Shown one piece after another: positions 42,313-52,238 of a stretch of 64,000 bases of DNA (within the stretch, counting starts at the first letter, position 1; every line of letters starts with the position of its first letter). The notes beneath the pieces are model-generated. The model searched no databases and was not told where the DNA came from. It was given only the letters and a program-made list of their open reading frames with translations. Made by a program: the position numbers and the translations under genes. Source of the DNA: an uncultured Eubacterium sp. Lineage in GTDB: Bacteria; Bacillota; Clostridia; Lachnospirales; Lachnospiraceae. The DNA is taken from positions 1-64,000 of the forward strand of contig CATLIX010000004.1 in assembly GCA_949959185.1 (NCBI GenBank), written 5' to 3'.

Positions 42313-45300
42313 TTATTCCTCAAAGTCTTTTTCTCTCAGATAGAGATATCCTTCGGGGCTGAACTTCTTTCCGCCAAATAATTTTTTCAATCCACCTCTT
42401 TCCGCACTGCTGATGGCCATATCCACAATTTCTTTCACTTCCGTCAATGTTGTGGCCTCATCCAGTTTCTGTATGTTGCTGATACGGTTGTAAAGTGCTA
42501 ATATCCCCATATCATCAATTTCACATTCCTGCTCCTCTGCATATGCCTTTGCAAATTCCACCAGTTCATCGCTGGTAAACACAGGTATTTTTATCCGCTC
42601 TGTAAATTTTTTTGCAAAATTCACATCCTGGCTTAACACCTTCTCAATTCCTTTTCTGGTATCCTCCAGAATAAACAGAAGCCCGTCCGTATTCTGCTCC
42701 ATCAAAAGAGAAAGTCTTGTGGCTGTTTCCGGAGATATTTCTCCTGCTTTTTCTATAATCAGATAGCCCCCTGCTATTTTTTTCAGCAGTTGGCTCAAAT
42801 CCTTCTGATTCAGGGATTCTCCTGTAATTTTTCCAACTTTTCCTGCAGGATGGCCTCCGCTTTTCTGCACTGCCTTAATAATATCCGTTGCCAGCACCGT
42901 CTTCCCGCTGCCCCGGCCGCCCATAATCAGAATATTTCCGCTGGCGGAACTGCTGTCTTTCCCTTTCCGGTGCAGAGCGCCCTCTAACACCTGGCAAAGC
43001 TGCTGCTCCATTCCGGTTACCGGAACAAAATAGGAAAAGATTTCTTTCTGTTCCTCACTCAGCTTCCGAACCGGTTCTTCGGCAGGTTCCAGACGAATCT
43101 CCGGAATCCCTTCATGCTCTCCGGGAGACGTTGTTTTCACAACGGGAATATAAGAAGTTTCTTCTTCCAGTTCTGTCCTTACTTCCGGAATAGCCATTTC
43201 TTCCGGCCCGATTCTCACTTCCGGAATCATCGGTTCCTCCGGCCTGGTTCTCATTTCCGGAATCATCGGTTCCTCCGGCTCGGTTCTCACTTCCGGAATG
43301 GCCATTTCCTCCGGCCCGGTTCTCACTTCCGGAACCGGTACAGCTATCTCTTTTGCCTCCATCCCTGCTTCTGCAACCGGCTTTAGCGGTACCTGATTTT
43401 TCTCCTCCCTGGCCGCCTTTGCCGCCTGAAATACAGAGGCCAGATATCGTTCCGCATCTTTTTTCTCCGCTGCAGCCTCCGGAATCTCCACAGCTTCCAG
43501 GTTTTCTGCCGCAGGAATCCGGGGTTCTTCTTCCGGAATCGGAGATTTTTCTTCCGGAATTCGGGGTTCTTCTTCCGGAACCGGAGATTTTTCTTCCTGA
43601 ATTCGGGGTTCTTCTTCCGGAATCCAGGGTTCCTCCATATTCAGGGGCAACTCCTGCACTTCTGTTTCCGGATGTGCTGCCGGCTCCAAAACTGCTCCCG
43701 GCACTTCTGCTTCCGGATGTACTGCCGGCTCCAGGACTGCTCCCGGCACTTCCGAAACCTGAGACAGTTCCGGCACTTCTGAAACCTGAGACAGTTCCGT
43801 ATCCGGAATCGTCTGCGGCAGTTCAGGATACGATTCCGCTATCTCCGAAATTTCTTCCTGCACATATGCCTGTTCCGGCACTTCTGAAAATGTCTCCTGG
43901 GGATACATCTGCTCCGGGATTTCCGAAAATGTCTCCTGGGAATACATCTGCTCCGGAATTTCCGCCTCCGGATATGTCCCCTGCATGGAATACTCCGGCA
44001 TATTCTCAGGGTAGCCCTCAGTTACTTCCGGCTCCGGCATATTCTCAGGGTAGTCCCCTGGCACAGCTTCTTCCGTCATGCCCTGTTCTTCCGGTTCAAA
44101 TCCTTCTGTATTCTGCAGATAACGCTCTGCAAGCAATTCCTGGGGAGACACCCCTGCATTCAGTCTGGGAATGATCTGATTCAGCCGTTCCATCAGTTCT
44201 TCCGCCTCCTGCAATGCCCGCGCCTTTGCAGATTCCAGCCTCCGCTGCTGGGCAACCGCCATGGCTGCTTCCGCCGCACGTCTTGTCTTCTCCCATTCTG
44301 TCAGAACATCTTCAATATTAATCTGCCCGTTTATCTGGGGTTCGTGCCAGCCTCCGCCGGGAACGGAAAGGCTTATCTGCCCGTCCCGGTCTTCTGCCAG
44401 CATTTCCTGAAAATCATTTTTCAGAGAACCGTCAATTTCCTCATCGGTCTCAATATGGCCATACCGTTCTTCTTCCGGTACCGGTTCTTCCTGTTCCTGA
44501 GACACCTGCAGATATGGAATTTCCTCCACCATTTTCTTGATATTATCCATAGTATCTGTAACGGTTTCTCTGGTGTCGGCATCCAGAATCTGCTGCATAC
44601 TCTTCGCCAGTTCTTCCTGCAGGTTCAGCGTGTTAAACCGCCCGGTGTTGGAAGTAATATCCGGTATCGGCACCGCTTCCTGAACAATCTCCTCTGATTC
44701 GGGCTGTTCTGCCGCTTCTTCCACCGGTTCCCCCCGGCTCATCTTGAACTGGCGGTACTTCTCTTCCTGATACTTATTCAAAGGCTGGTACAGCATTTTC
44801 AGCTCCAGCGCTTTCTCCACATATTTTCCATCCCCAAACCAGAGTACCAGGTCGTCGCAGACTTCCACGCACCGCTCGCTGTTCCCGGAACGATGGTACA
44901 GATAGGCCAGTTCAAAGGCCCATTCTTCCTTATACTCCCTGTCTTTGAATTCTTCCAGTATATCTATCAGCTCCGGCAGAGAAGCCCCTTCCAGCTTCGC
45001 AATCTGGTAACGGAGCACATATTTCAGATTATCCTGTGGGGCCACCTCCAGAAATTCCTCGTAATATTCTTTCGCTTCTTCCAGTCTGCCCATCTTCATG
45101 GCAACCAGCGCCAGCCGGTAAATAATATTTCTTCCTACGGTCGCCCTGTCATAGGCCATGAGAAGAATCTCATGACTGTTCTCGTACTGTTTATTTCTGT
45201 CATATATTTCGCCAACCATACAAAGGGTTGCCGCACTCTTTACTTTCCTCCAGTTAATGGTATCTGCAATCTCCGCTGCTGTCCGGTAATCCTTTTCCTG

Positions 45301-45351
45301 TACCAGATTCCTTAACTGTTCCAGCTTGAGCTTATATTCGTATTTATCCAA
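42313..45351 (-). CDS. Large protein with TPR-like N-terminus, repeat linker and P-loop AAA-type domain
   Basis: The 1012-residue protein has TPR-like helices at residues 20-180 (AKEYYEEFLEVAPQDN), a Pro/Glu-rich linker (about 370-740) built of several short repeats (MYPQETFSEVPEQ, PEEEPRIPEEKSP, PEEMAIPEVRT), and a C-terminal AAA-like ATPase with Walker A IMGGRGSGKTVL near residue 810 and Walker B GGYLIIEKAGE. No signal peptide. Function unknown; a scaffold with ATP-driven activity is a fair guess. The start is taken as TTG 45351, since GAGGTG lies 6 bases upstream; a GTG at 45360 is an alternative. glgB follows 25 bases after the stop. Confidence 0.75.
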   Translation of the reverse strand: MDKYEYKLKLEQLRNLVQEKDYRTAAEIADTINWRKVKSAATLCMVGEIYDRNKQYENSHEILLMAYDRATVGRNIIYRLALVAMKMGRLEEAKEYYEEFLEVAPQDNLKYVLRYQIAKLEGASLPELIDILEEFKDREYKEEWAFELAYLYHRSGNSERCVEVCDDLVLWFGDGKYVEKALELKMLYQPLNKYQEEKYRQFKMSRGEPVEEAAEQPESEEIVQEAVPIPDITSNTGRFNTLNLQEELAKSMQQILDADTRETVTDTMDNIKKMVEEIPYLQVSQEQEEPVPEEERYGHIETDEEIDGSLKNDFQEMLAEDRDGQISLSVPGGGWHEPQINGQINIEDVLTEWEKTRRAAEAAMAVAQQRRLESAKARALQEAEELMERLNQIIPRLNAGVSPQELLAERYLQNTEGFEPEEQGMTEEAVPGDYPENMPEPEVTEGYPENMPEYSMQGTYPEAEIPEQMYSQETFSEIPEQMYPQETFSEVPEQAYVQEEISEIAESYPELPQTIPDTELSQVSEVPELSQVSEVPGAVLEPAVHPEAEVPGAVLEPAAHPETEVQELPLNMEEPWIPEEEPRIQEEKSPVPEEEPRIPEEKSPIPEEEPRIPAAENLEAVEIPEAAAEKKDAERYLASVFQAAKAAREEKNQVPLKPVAEAGMEAKEIAVPVPEVRTGPEEMAIPEVRTEPEEPMIPEMRTRPEEPMIPEVRIGPEEMAIPEVRTELEEETSYIPVVKTTSPGEHEGIPEIRLEPAEEPVRKLSEEQKEIFSYFVPVTGMEQQLCQVLEGALHRKGKDSSSASGNILIMGGRGSGKTVLATDIIKAVQKSGGHPAGKVGKITGESLNQKDLSQLLKKIAGGYLIIEKAGEISPETATRLSLLMEQNTDGLLFILEDTRKGIEKVLSQDVNFAKKFTERIKIPVFTSDELVEFAKAYAEEQECEIDDMGILALYNRISNIQKLDEATTLTEVKEIVDMAISSAERGGLKKLFGGKKFSPEGYLYLREKDFEE

Positions 45352-45484
45352 CGGTTTCACCTCAAATTTATCAAAAAGGTATAAAACTCCTGATTATCAG
45401 CCTGTTCCTTGCATTCTACCATATTTCACCCATAAATGTCAAAGTCAAATACTCCGCCTGCGGGGCGAGTGCGCATCTTAATTT

Positions 45485-45542
45485 GTTTCTACAGGAAGGC
45501 ACTTTCATACTTTAGCGTGACAAGGTCTTTCCTGATAGAAGC
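45485..45542. repeat. Palindromic intergenic repeat (family 1, copy B)
   Basis: The segment GTTTCTACAGGAAGGCACTT to CCTGATAGAAGC is a diverged copy of the repeat at 40274-40332, with the inner CTTTAGCGTGACAAGGTCTT intact. It overlaps the space before the AI-2E transporter terminator. Confidence 0.75.
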
Positions 45543-45581
45543 AAAAAAACAGAAGCGCCCCTCAGGGTACTTCTGTTTTTT
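45543..45581. terminator. Terminator after the AI-2E family transporter gene
   Basis: AAACAGAAG pairs with CTTCTGTTT across a 14-base loop with T runs on both strands, so it may act in both directions. Confidence 0.85.
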
Positions 45582-45618
45582 ATGAAAAATTACCGGACTT
45601 TCAGAACAGGGACAGATC

Positions 45619-46974
45619 TTATGGTCTGTCTGCCTTATTTTTTTCATCCCTGTTCTCTTTTTTCGATTCCCTCAGCTTTCTCTGCTTTTTCACCGAATCT
45701 TCTTCCGGGAAACAAATCAGCCTGTTGGTTGCAGGGTCCAGCCGTTCCGCCCTGATATAACTCTCCGTATCCCTGGGAAGCTGCTTTTTCTTCAGGACCC
45801 AGGACAGAATATTTTTAATCACATAGAAAATCACCGCAAATACCGGAACACCGATAATCATGCCGGGAATACCGAAAATTCCGCCGAAGGTCAGAATGGC
45901 AAACACCACCCAGAAGGAAGATAATCCGGTGGAATCTCCCAGAATTTTTGGTCCGATGATATTTCCGTCTATCTGCTGAAGCACCACAATGAAAATAATA
46001 AAATACAGTCCTTTTATGGGATTTGCCAGCATAATCAGGATGGCGCTGGGCACTGCTCCAAGATAAGGCCCGAAAAAGGGAATTACATTTGTCACGCCTA
46101 CAATTACGCTGACCAGCACCGTATAGGGCATTTTCATCAGATACAGGCAGGCAAAGCAGAGCAGTCCGATAATCAGAGAATCCAGGATTTTCCCGGAAAT
46201 AAAGCCGCCGAATATTTCGTTGCTTTTATGGACGGTATGAATAATAGCGTTGGCTTTTTTAGCAGGAAAAACAGCATAAGTAATTTTCTTGCTCTGGCCG
46301 ATAAAATCTTCTTTGCTCATCAGCACATAAATGGAAATAATAATGCCCACCACCACGTTAAACACCAGTTTTACGGCTATAATCACACCGGAAGTCAGTC
46401 CGGCAATGATATTCTTGGTCTGGGGAAGAAATTCTGTCTGTGCCCAGTTTTCAAAAAATTCCGTACCCTTTGTCAGTGCCGTTTCCAGATAACCGGAAAT
46501 CTCGCTGTCCGAGCTTACATACTCGTTGAGCCAGTCCATAAAACTGTTGACCTGTCTGGGCAGAGTGCCAATCATGCCATTGATGCTCCGGTAAAGTTCC
46601 GGAATTACCATCTGCAGCAAAACGCCGATAATCACTGCCACAAACAGCAGCGCTCCTGCCACGCTTAAACCACGCACCATTTTGTCCGCTTTCTTCGGAT
46701 TCTTCATTTTCTCCCGCATATAAGGCAGCAAATGGCGTTCCTCAAAATTCACAATCGGCGTCACCAGATATGCAAGAATCAGTCCGATAATGATGGGCTG
46801 CAGAATTACCATCATTTTATCCACAATTTTTGTAAATCCGTGATACCGGTAAATCAGAAAGAAAAATAAGATACTGGCCACAATGACCAGAAAGGAAGTC
46901 AGCCCCACAGCCATATAGGGCCTGATATTCCAGTTCGATTTTTCCTTTCTCTGTTTATTCTCCTGTTTGTCCAA
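45619..46974 (-). CDS. AI-2E family transporter
   Basis: The 451-residue protein has about eight membrane segments, with the family patterns ILQPIIIGLILAYLVTPIVNFEER, VGVTNVIPFFGPYLGAVPSAIL and QQIDGNIIGPKILGDSTGLSSFWVVFAIL. Members export small molecules; the autoinducer-2 link is only shown in a few cases, others are Na+/H+ antiporters. The charged C-terminal tail is about 70 residues. The start is a TTG at 46974 with AAAGGAAG 8 bases upstream; no ATG lies near. Confidence 0.9.
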   Translation of the reverse strand: MDKQENKQRKEKSNWNIRPYMAVGLTSFLVIVASILFFFLIYRYHGFTKIVDKMMVILQPIIIGLILAYLVTPIVNFEERHLLPYMREKMKNPKKADKMVRGLSVAGALLFVAVIIGVLLQMVIPELYRSINGMIGTLPRQVNSFMDWLNEYVSSDSEISGYLETALTKGTEFFENWAQTEFLPQTKNIIAGLTSGVIIAVKLVFNVVVGIIISIYVLMSKEDFIGQSKKITYAVFPAKKANAIIHTVHKSNEIFGGFISGKILDSLIIGLLCFACLYLMKMPYTVLVSVIVGVTNVIPFFGPYLGAVPSAILIMLANPIKGLYFIIFIVVLQQIDGNIIGPKILGDSTGLSSFWVVFAILTFGGIFGIPGMIIGVPVFAVIFYVIKNILSWVLKKKQLPRDTESYIRAERLDPATNRLICFPEEDSVKKQRKLRESKKENRDEKNKADRP

Positions 46975-47076
46975 AATAAAACTTCCTTTCTTCCCGCAGA
47001 GCCTCTCCTTTATTTCATCCGCCCCTGGACAGGCTCTCCGAAGCTGTCCTGCCCGGCGGACCGTTTTTGCAGCAGG

Positions 47077-49383
47077 CTATCCCTTATAATAATTAATCAG
47101 GCAGCCTTTTAAAATAATTGTGCGTTCATCTTCTGTCAGTTCACCCATGCCCAGGGTAAATTCTTTCAATTCTCCGTCTTTCACCACATAGGCCGGAATG
47201 TCCGTCTTCCTGTCCTCCACTGCCTGGCGGATATCCGGAATAAAAATATAATCTTCATTTGAGAAAGGCAATTCTCCCTCTGAAATCAGGAAGGGAAGCA
47301 TACCCCAGTTAATCAGATTGGAGCGGTAGCGTTTCGTTGCATACTCGTTGGCGATATTCGCCCATCCCCCCAGCACCTTCTGGCAGGAGGCAGCCTGCTC
47401 CCTGGCGGAACCGTCTCCCGGTTTTACTGCAAAGATAGTGCTTCCAAATCCCAGCAGTCCGGCTTCTGCTTTTTCTCCAAAGGCTTTTTCCGGAAATACT
47501 CTGTGAATGGCTTCCATGACCGGCCCCAGTTCTTCCACTGCCTCTATGGGGCAGGTACCTGCTTCCAGCGCCTTCTGGGCCTTCTGAATCTCTTTGGCCC
47601 GTCCCACATAGGCGGGATCTTTTCTGGACAGGGTGAACTCTGCCAGACCCAGAGGGTTGGAGCGGTAGGAGGACGTCTCTCCGGAAGGAATCAGCTCGTC
47701 CGTGGTGGTAACCGGGTCATGAATCTCGGAAACCACTTTTAATACCATATTCTGAGGCAGTTCGCTCATGGCCGGCCAGTCTTTGATATTGGGGCCGAAT
47801 TTGATTTCCTGTGCGGGATCTGCAACCCCTTTGCTGTCGAACACCCGGTTTGCATAAATTCTGCTGTCAAAATGATATTTCGGATTAGTGTAGTATACGT
47901 CCATATCGGTAGCTGCGGTAAGATATCCCTTATTTGCCGCTGTGGCTGCAATGGAACGGGCGTCCATCAGAGCCACGGAAGCAATCTGTCCGCTCTGGAG
48001 CTTGCTTCCTTCCCGGTTGGGGAAGTTCCTGGTGGAATGGCGGATGGAGAATCCGTTATTGCCCGGTGTATCTCCGGCGCCGAAACATGGCCCGCAGAAA
48101 GCCGTTTTCAGAATGGCGCCTGTTTCCATCAGTGTCTCTGCCGCACCTGTCTTCATCAGTTCCATATAAATGGGCATACTTGCCGGATATATACTCAGCG
48201 TAAACTCATCGGAACCAATGCTGGCTCCTTCCATAATATCCGCCGCCGCCGCAATATTTTCAAATCCGCCGCCGGCACAGCCCGCAATGATTCCCTGGTC
48301 CACATAGAGTTTCCCGTTCCGGACCTTATCTTTCAGAGTGAAATCCACCGCTCCGTCCAGACTCACCTGAGCTTTCTTCTCGCAGTCGTCCAGAATGTCC
48401 ATAAGATTTGCATTTAATTCCTCAATGGTGTACGTATTACTGGGGTGGAAGGGCATGGCAATCATGGGCTTCACTTTACTCAAATCCACTTCTATCATGC
48501 CGTCGTAATAAACAGCCTGGCCGGGATTCAACTCCTTAAATTCTTCTTTCCGTCCATGAATTTCATAGAATTCCCGGATTGTGTCATCTGTTCTCCAGAT
48601 AGACGACAGACATGTGGTTTCTGTAGTCATAACATCGATACCGATGCGGAAATCTGCGCTTAAGGATGATACGCCGGGGCCCACAAATTCCATCACTTTA
48701 TTATTCACATAACCGTTGGCAAATACTTCTCCGATAATGGCAAGAGCCACATCCTGAGGGCCCACTCCCTTCTGAGGTTTTCCGGTAAGGTAAACTCCCA
48801 CCACGCCCGGCATATTGATATCATAGGTTTTGTTCAGAAGCTGTTTTACCAGTTCTGGCCCTCCCTCTCCCATGGCCATGGTACCCAGCGCCCCATAACG
48901 GGTATGGGAATCGGAGCCCAGAATCATTTTGCCGCCTCCTGCCAGCATTTCTCTGGCATACTGGTGGATAACTGCCTGATGAGGCGGTACATAGACGCCG
49001 CCGTATTTTTTGGCGCAGCTCAGTCCGAACATGTGGTCGTCTTCGTTGATGGTCCCTCCCACTGCACACAGGGAATTGTGACAGTTGGTCAGTACATAGG
49101 GAACCGGAAATTTCTCCAGTCCGGAGGCCCGTGCAGTCTGAATAATACCCACAAAAGTAATATCGTGGGACGTCAGTTTATCAAATTTAATTTTTAATTT
49201 CTCCATATTTCCGGAAGTATTGTGGTCTGCCAGAATTCCATATGCAATGGTGCTTCCGGCTGCTTCCTCTCTGGTTACTTCCTTACCGGTTTCTTTCCGG
49301 ATGGCTGCCGCTGCCTGGGGGCCGTCGTCAATCAGCGTGGTACCGTTGACCAGATAAACCCCTCCGTCGTGTAATTTTATCAT
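47077..49383 (-). CDS. Aconitase-family hydratase
   Basis: The 768-residue protein has the aconitase plan: [18 protein letters not shown], a [19 protein letters not shown] stretch, Cys in IIAGCAGGG, the cluster motif [27 protein letters not shown], and a C-terminal swivel domain with [18 protein letters not shown]. It groups with E. coli YbhJ-like hydratases rather than with citrate-cycle aconitase, and its substrate is not known. It lacks neighbouring leu or citrate genes. The ATG at 49383 follows AGGAGG; the frame upstream has no site. Confidence 0.88.
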   Translation of the reverse strand: MIKLHDGGVYLVNGTTLIDDGPQAAAAIRKETGKEVTREEAAGSTIAYGILADHNTSGNMEKLKIKFDKLTSHDITFVGIIQTARASGLEKFPVPYVLTNCHNSLCAVGGTINEDDHMFGLSCAKKYGGVYVPPHQAVIHQYAREMLAGGGKMILGSDSHTRYGALGTMAMGEGGPELVKQLLNKTYDINMPGVVGVYLTGKPQKGVGPQDVALAIIGEVFANGYVNNKVMEFVGPGVSSLSADFRIGIDVMTTETTCLSSIWRTDDTIREFYEIHGRKEEFKELNPGQAVYYDGMIEVDLSKVKPMIAMPFHPSNTYTIEELNANLMDILDDCEKKAQVSLDGAVDFTLKDKVRNGKLYVDQGIIAGCAGGGFENIAAAADIMEGASIGSDEFTLSIYPASMPIYMELMKTGAAETLMETGAILKTAFCGPCFGAGDTPGNNGFSIRHSTRNFPNREGSKLQSGQIASVALMDARSIAATAANKGYLTAATDMDVYYTNPKYHFDSRIYANRVFDSKGVADPAQEIKFGPNIKDWPAMSELPQNMVLKVVSEIHDPVTTTDELIPSGETSSYRSNPLGLAEFTLSRKDPAYVGRAKEIQKAQKALEAGTCPIEAVEELGPVMEAIHRVFPEKAFGEKAEAGLLGFGSTIFAVKPGDGSAREQAASCQKVLGGWANIANEYATKRYRSNLINWGMLPFLISEGELPFSNEDYIFIPDIRQAVEDRKTDIPAYVVKDGELKEFTLGMGELTEDERTIILKGCLINYYKG

Positions 49384-49433
49384 ATTATTTCCTCCTGAAT
49401 GATAATAAAGAATCTTTCCTGCTGAATGATGAA

Positions 49434-49468
49434 AGAAGCCAATGGAAACCTCCATCGGCTTGCTTCTC
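49434..49468 (-). promoter_or_regulatory. Hairpin in the leader of the hydratase gene
   Basis: AAGCCNATGGA and TCCATNGGCTT (one mismatch each) form an 11-bp stem about 55 bases upstream of the start. It could be a terminator-like structure or a cis-regulator. Confidence 0.35.
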
Positions 49469-49628
49469 CTTACTAAAGTATTATACGGGTCTGTTACTGA
49501 AATTGCAAGGTAATTTTATTTTGAAAGGCCCTGGCTTGTAACTATTCAGCCTTCGGTTTCATAGTTACTGAATCCGGCCTGTTCCAGTTTGCCTTCGGCA
49601 AAGAGGCCGGATTCTTCTCAACCATTAC

Positions 49629-49677
49629 ACATTCTCACGGACTTTGCAGCAGGCGCAAAGTCCTGGGCTGAACTGTT
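49629..49677. repeat. Small intergenic repeat (family 2, copy 2)
   Basis: The segment ATTCTCACGGACTTTGCAGCAG to CTGGGCTGAACTGTT corresponds to 6913-6960. The core GGACTTTGC pairs with GCAAAGTCC. The rest of the 49.49-49.74 kb space is also rich in short hairpins (GCCTTCGGC) and holds no gene. Confidence 0.55.
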
Positions 49678-49742
49678 CCCTGACTTTCAAAGTATGGATG
49701 ACCATGGGGCCCGCCAGCCGACAGGCTGTGCATAATGTGGGT

Positions 49743-52172
49743 TTATCTGCAAAAGAACTCTTTTATCTTCCGGTACAGCAGCTTCATTTCCACCGGTTTG
49801 GTCAGATATTCATTCATCCCGATACTGGCCGCATACCTGCTGTCCTCCTGTGAAGCATTGGCTGTCAGGGCCATAATAGGCACGGTACCGGCGTCCTCCC
49901 GGTTCAGACCCCGGATTTTTCTGGTGGCCGTCAGTCCGTCCATCACCGGCATACGGATATCCATCAGTATAAGACGGTACCAGCCCGGCCGGGAAGCCCT
50001 GAATTTTTCCAGAGCCACCAGACCATTTTCTGCGGCGTCCACCACCAGGTTCCAGCCTTCCAGAATGGTCTGCACAATCTCCAGATTGATATCATTATCC
50101 TCCACCACCAGCACCCGCTGGCCCTGAAATCCTTCCGGTTCCACCTCCGTTACTTCTGCTTCTCTCCGGGGAAATTCCTCTGTGATTTTAAAGGGAAGTT
50201 CCACCTCAAAAGTGGTTCCCTCCGCAATTTTGCTTTCAAACTCTATGGTACCGCCCATAAGCTGTACCAGATTTCTGGTAATGGAAAGGCCCAGACCGCT
50301 GCTCTCAAACACCCGCCCTTCCGTGGCATTTTCCTGCTCAAAGGGCTCAAACAGCACTTTCTGAAATTCCTCGCTCATTCCGATTCCATTGTCTTCCACC
50401 TGAATCTTAAGAACTGCCTGTTCTCCACTCTTTTCTGTCTGCCGGGCGGTCAGGGAAATACGTCCTTCCTCTCTGGTAAACTGTATCGCGTTACTCAGAA
50501 GATTCAGAAGAATCTGCTTCAAATGCATGGCGTCGCCCAGATAAGCCTCCGCCACATTCTCTTCAATGGAAATATGTAACTCCTGCTTCTTTTCCTGCAC
50601 CTGCACGGTTATCATGGAAGTGATTTCCTGCATCAGTTCCCGGAATCGGAACTCCTTCTCCACAATGACCAGTTTCCCGCTTTCAATTCTGGACATATCC
50701 AGAATATCATTGATCATAGACAGCAGAAATCTGGCTGAAAGGCCTATTTTCTCCAGGCACTCTCCAACCTTTCCGGAATCCTCAGGGCTGGCGGAAGCAA
50801 TGGCAGACATCCCCATAATGGCGTTGATAGGAGTACGAATGTCATGGGACATTCTGGAAATAAAGTCTGCTTTGACCCGGTTGGCACTTTTGGCTTCCTC
50901 CAGTGCTTTCTGCAGTTCCTGCTTCTTCTGCTCATCTTTATTCCGGATTGCATTGATATCACGGGCAAAAATCATAATACGGAAATCATTCTGATTCTCG
51001 GATACAAGCTGAATCAGGTTGGAATATCAGTGGCATTCCCCTCCTGTTTTCTCTCTCCGGTACTCAAAATACACCTGTTTTTCTTCTTCCAGCAGATGTT
51101 TCTGCAGGGTATACACCGACATGTTTTCAAGGTACTTTTCCCGGCATTCCGGGCAGACCTGTTCTTCCGCAATCTCCTCCACCAGTTCCCGGTAGCTCTT
51201 ATCCATCAGTACTCTGGCCAGACCTGTATCCTCATACCGGAAATTATAAATTTCCCCGCGTACCAGATCCGCTTCGTAAATGTCGTCATACATGTTACGG
51301 ATACTGATGGCAAATCGCTTGCTGACTTCCACCTGCTGCAGAACAGCATTCCGAATCTGTTCCTCCATGGCCTTTTGGTCGTCAATATTCCGGCTCAGAG
51401 AAATCTGCATAATATCCTCACTGTAAGGATTCTCAATACGGATAACATGGGTATCCGTCCAGTGGTAACTGCCGTCATCTCCCATCTGGAGGTGTTCCAT
51501 GTATCTGGATCTCCCTCCCTCTCCGTACAGCTTCAGAAGACTGCTTCTGCTGAACTTCTCCACAAATGCCTCCTGGTAATCCGGATGCATGGTGGCTGCG
51601 CCGCTTTCTATCAGACTGTCAAAGGTTCCGGAAACAGGCGCGCAATGGCTGTCAAATCCTGCATACTCCACCATAAAATATGTATTTTGGGTAAGATTTA
51701 CAGAAATTACCATGGTATAAATCTGAGATACTGCAATCTGCATCTGCTGCCTGCCAAGTTCTTTCTCCTGGTCCAGTTCTTCCATCATGTGATTGCTGAT
51801 AGACACCAGACAGGCAGGAATCTCATCATTCCACATAATCTTTGTGGCAGACATATCCACAAATTTTCCAAAAGGCATGTCATAACTGGTTATGAAACTG
51901 CTCTCCCTCTCTCCCATAAGACATCCGGGACAGTTCCGGCAGCCGCAGTTCCATACGTCCTCACAAATATCTCCCAGTTGTATAAACGGCCTGATTTTCC
52001 TGAGCCGGTCATTCACGTATAAAATCTCATGGCTGTCCTGCGCCATGACAAAAACAGAAGCACCTGTTATATGATCCAGCACGTTTTCCATCTGGTTTTT
52101 CTTTTCCATAAAGTTTCCCATTCCTCGTATCATATGATGCGGAATCTGTGTGTTGGGGTACATCCGCCGCAT
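49743..52172 (-). pseudogene. Hybrid sensor histidine kinase with receiver, interrupted by an in-frame UGA
   Basis: The open frame from 52172 stops at TGA 51027-51029 and continues in the same frame to 49743. First part (381 residues): two or three PAS-like sensor segments with a Cys-rich CGCRNCPGC motif. Second part: His kinase core (FISRMSHDIRTPINAI), ATP domain (VEDNGIGM, SGLGLSITRNLVQLMGG) and a receiver (phospho-Asp in ILMDIRMPVMDG). The stop replaces a Trp that the internal PAS repeat keeps (SYHW against ECH-stop). The start could also be the ATG at 52109. An ATG at 50975 could give a free kinase-receiver protein, but without the sensor. Confidence 0.85.
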
Positions 52173-52238
52173 TTTACTTTGTTACAAAAATATGATACTT
52201 ACATTATAGAGCCTTTTTGCTGTTACTGCAATAAAAAT

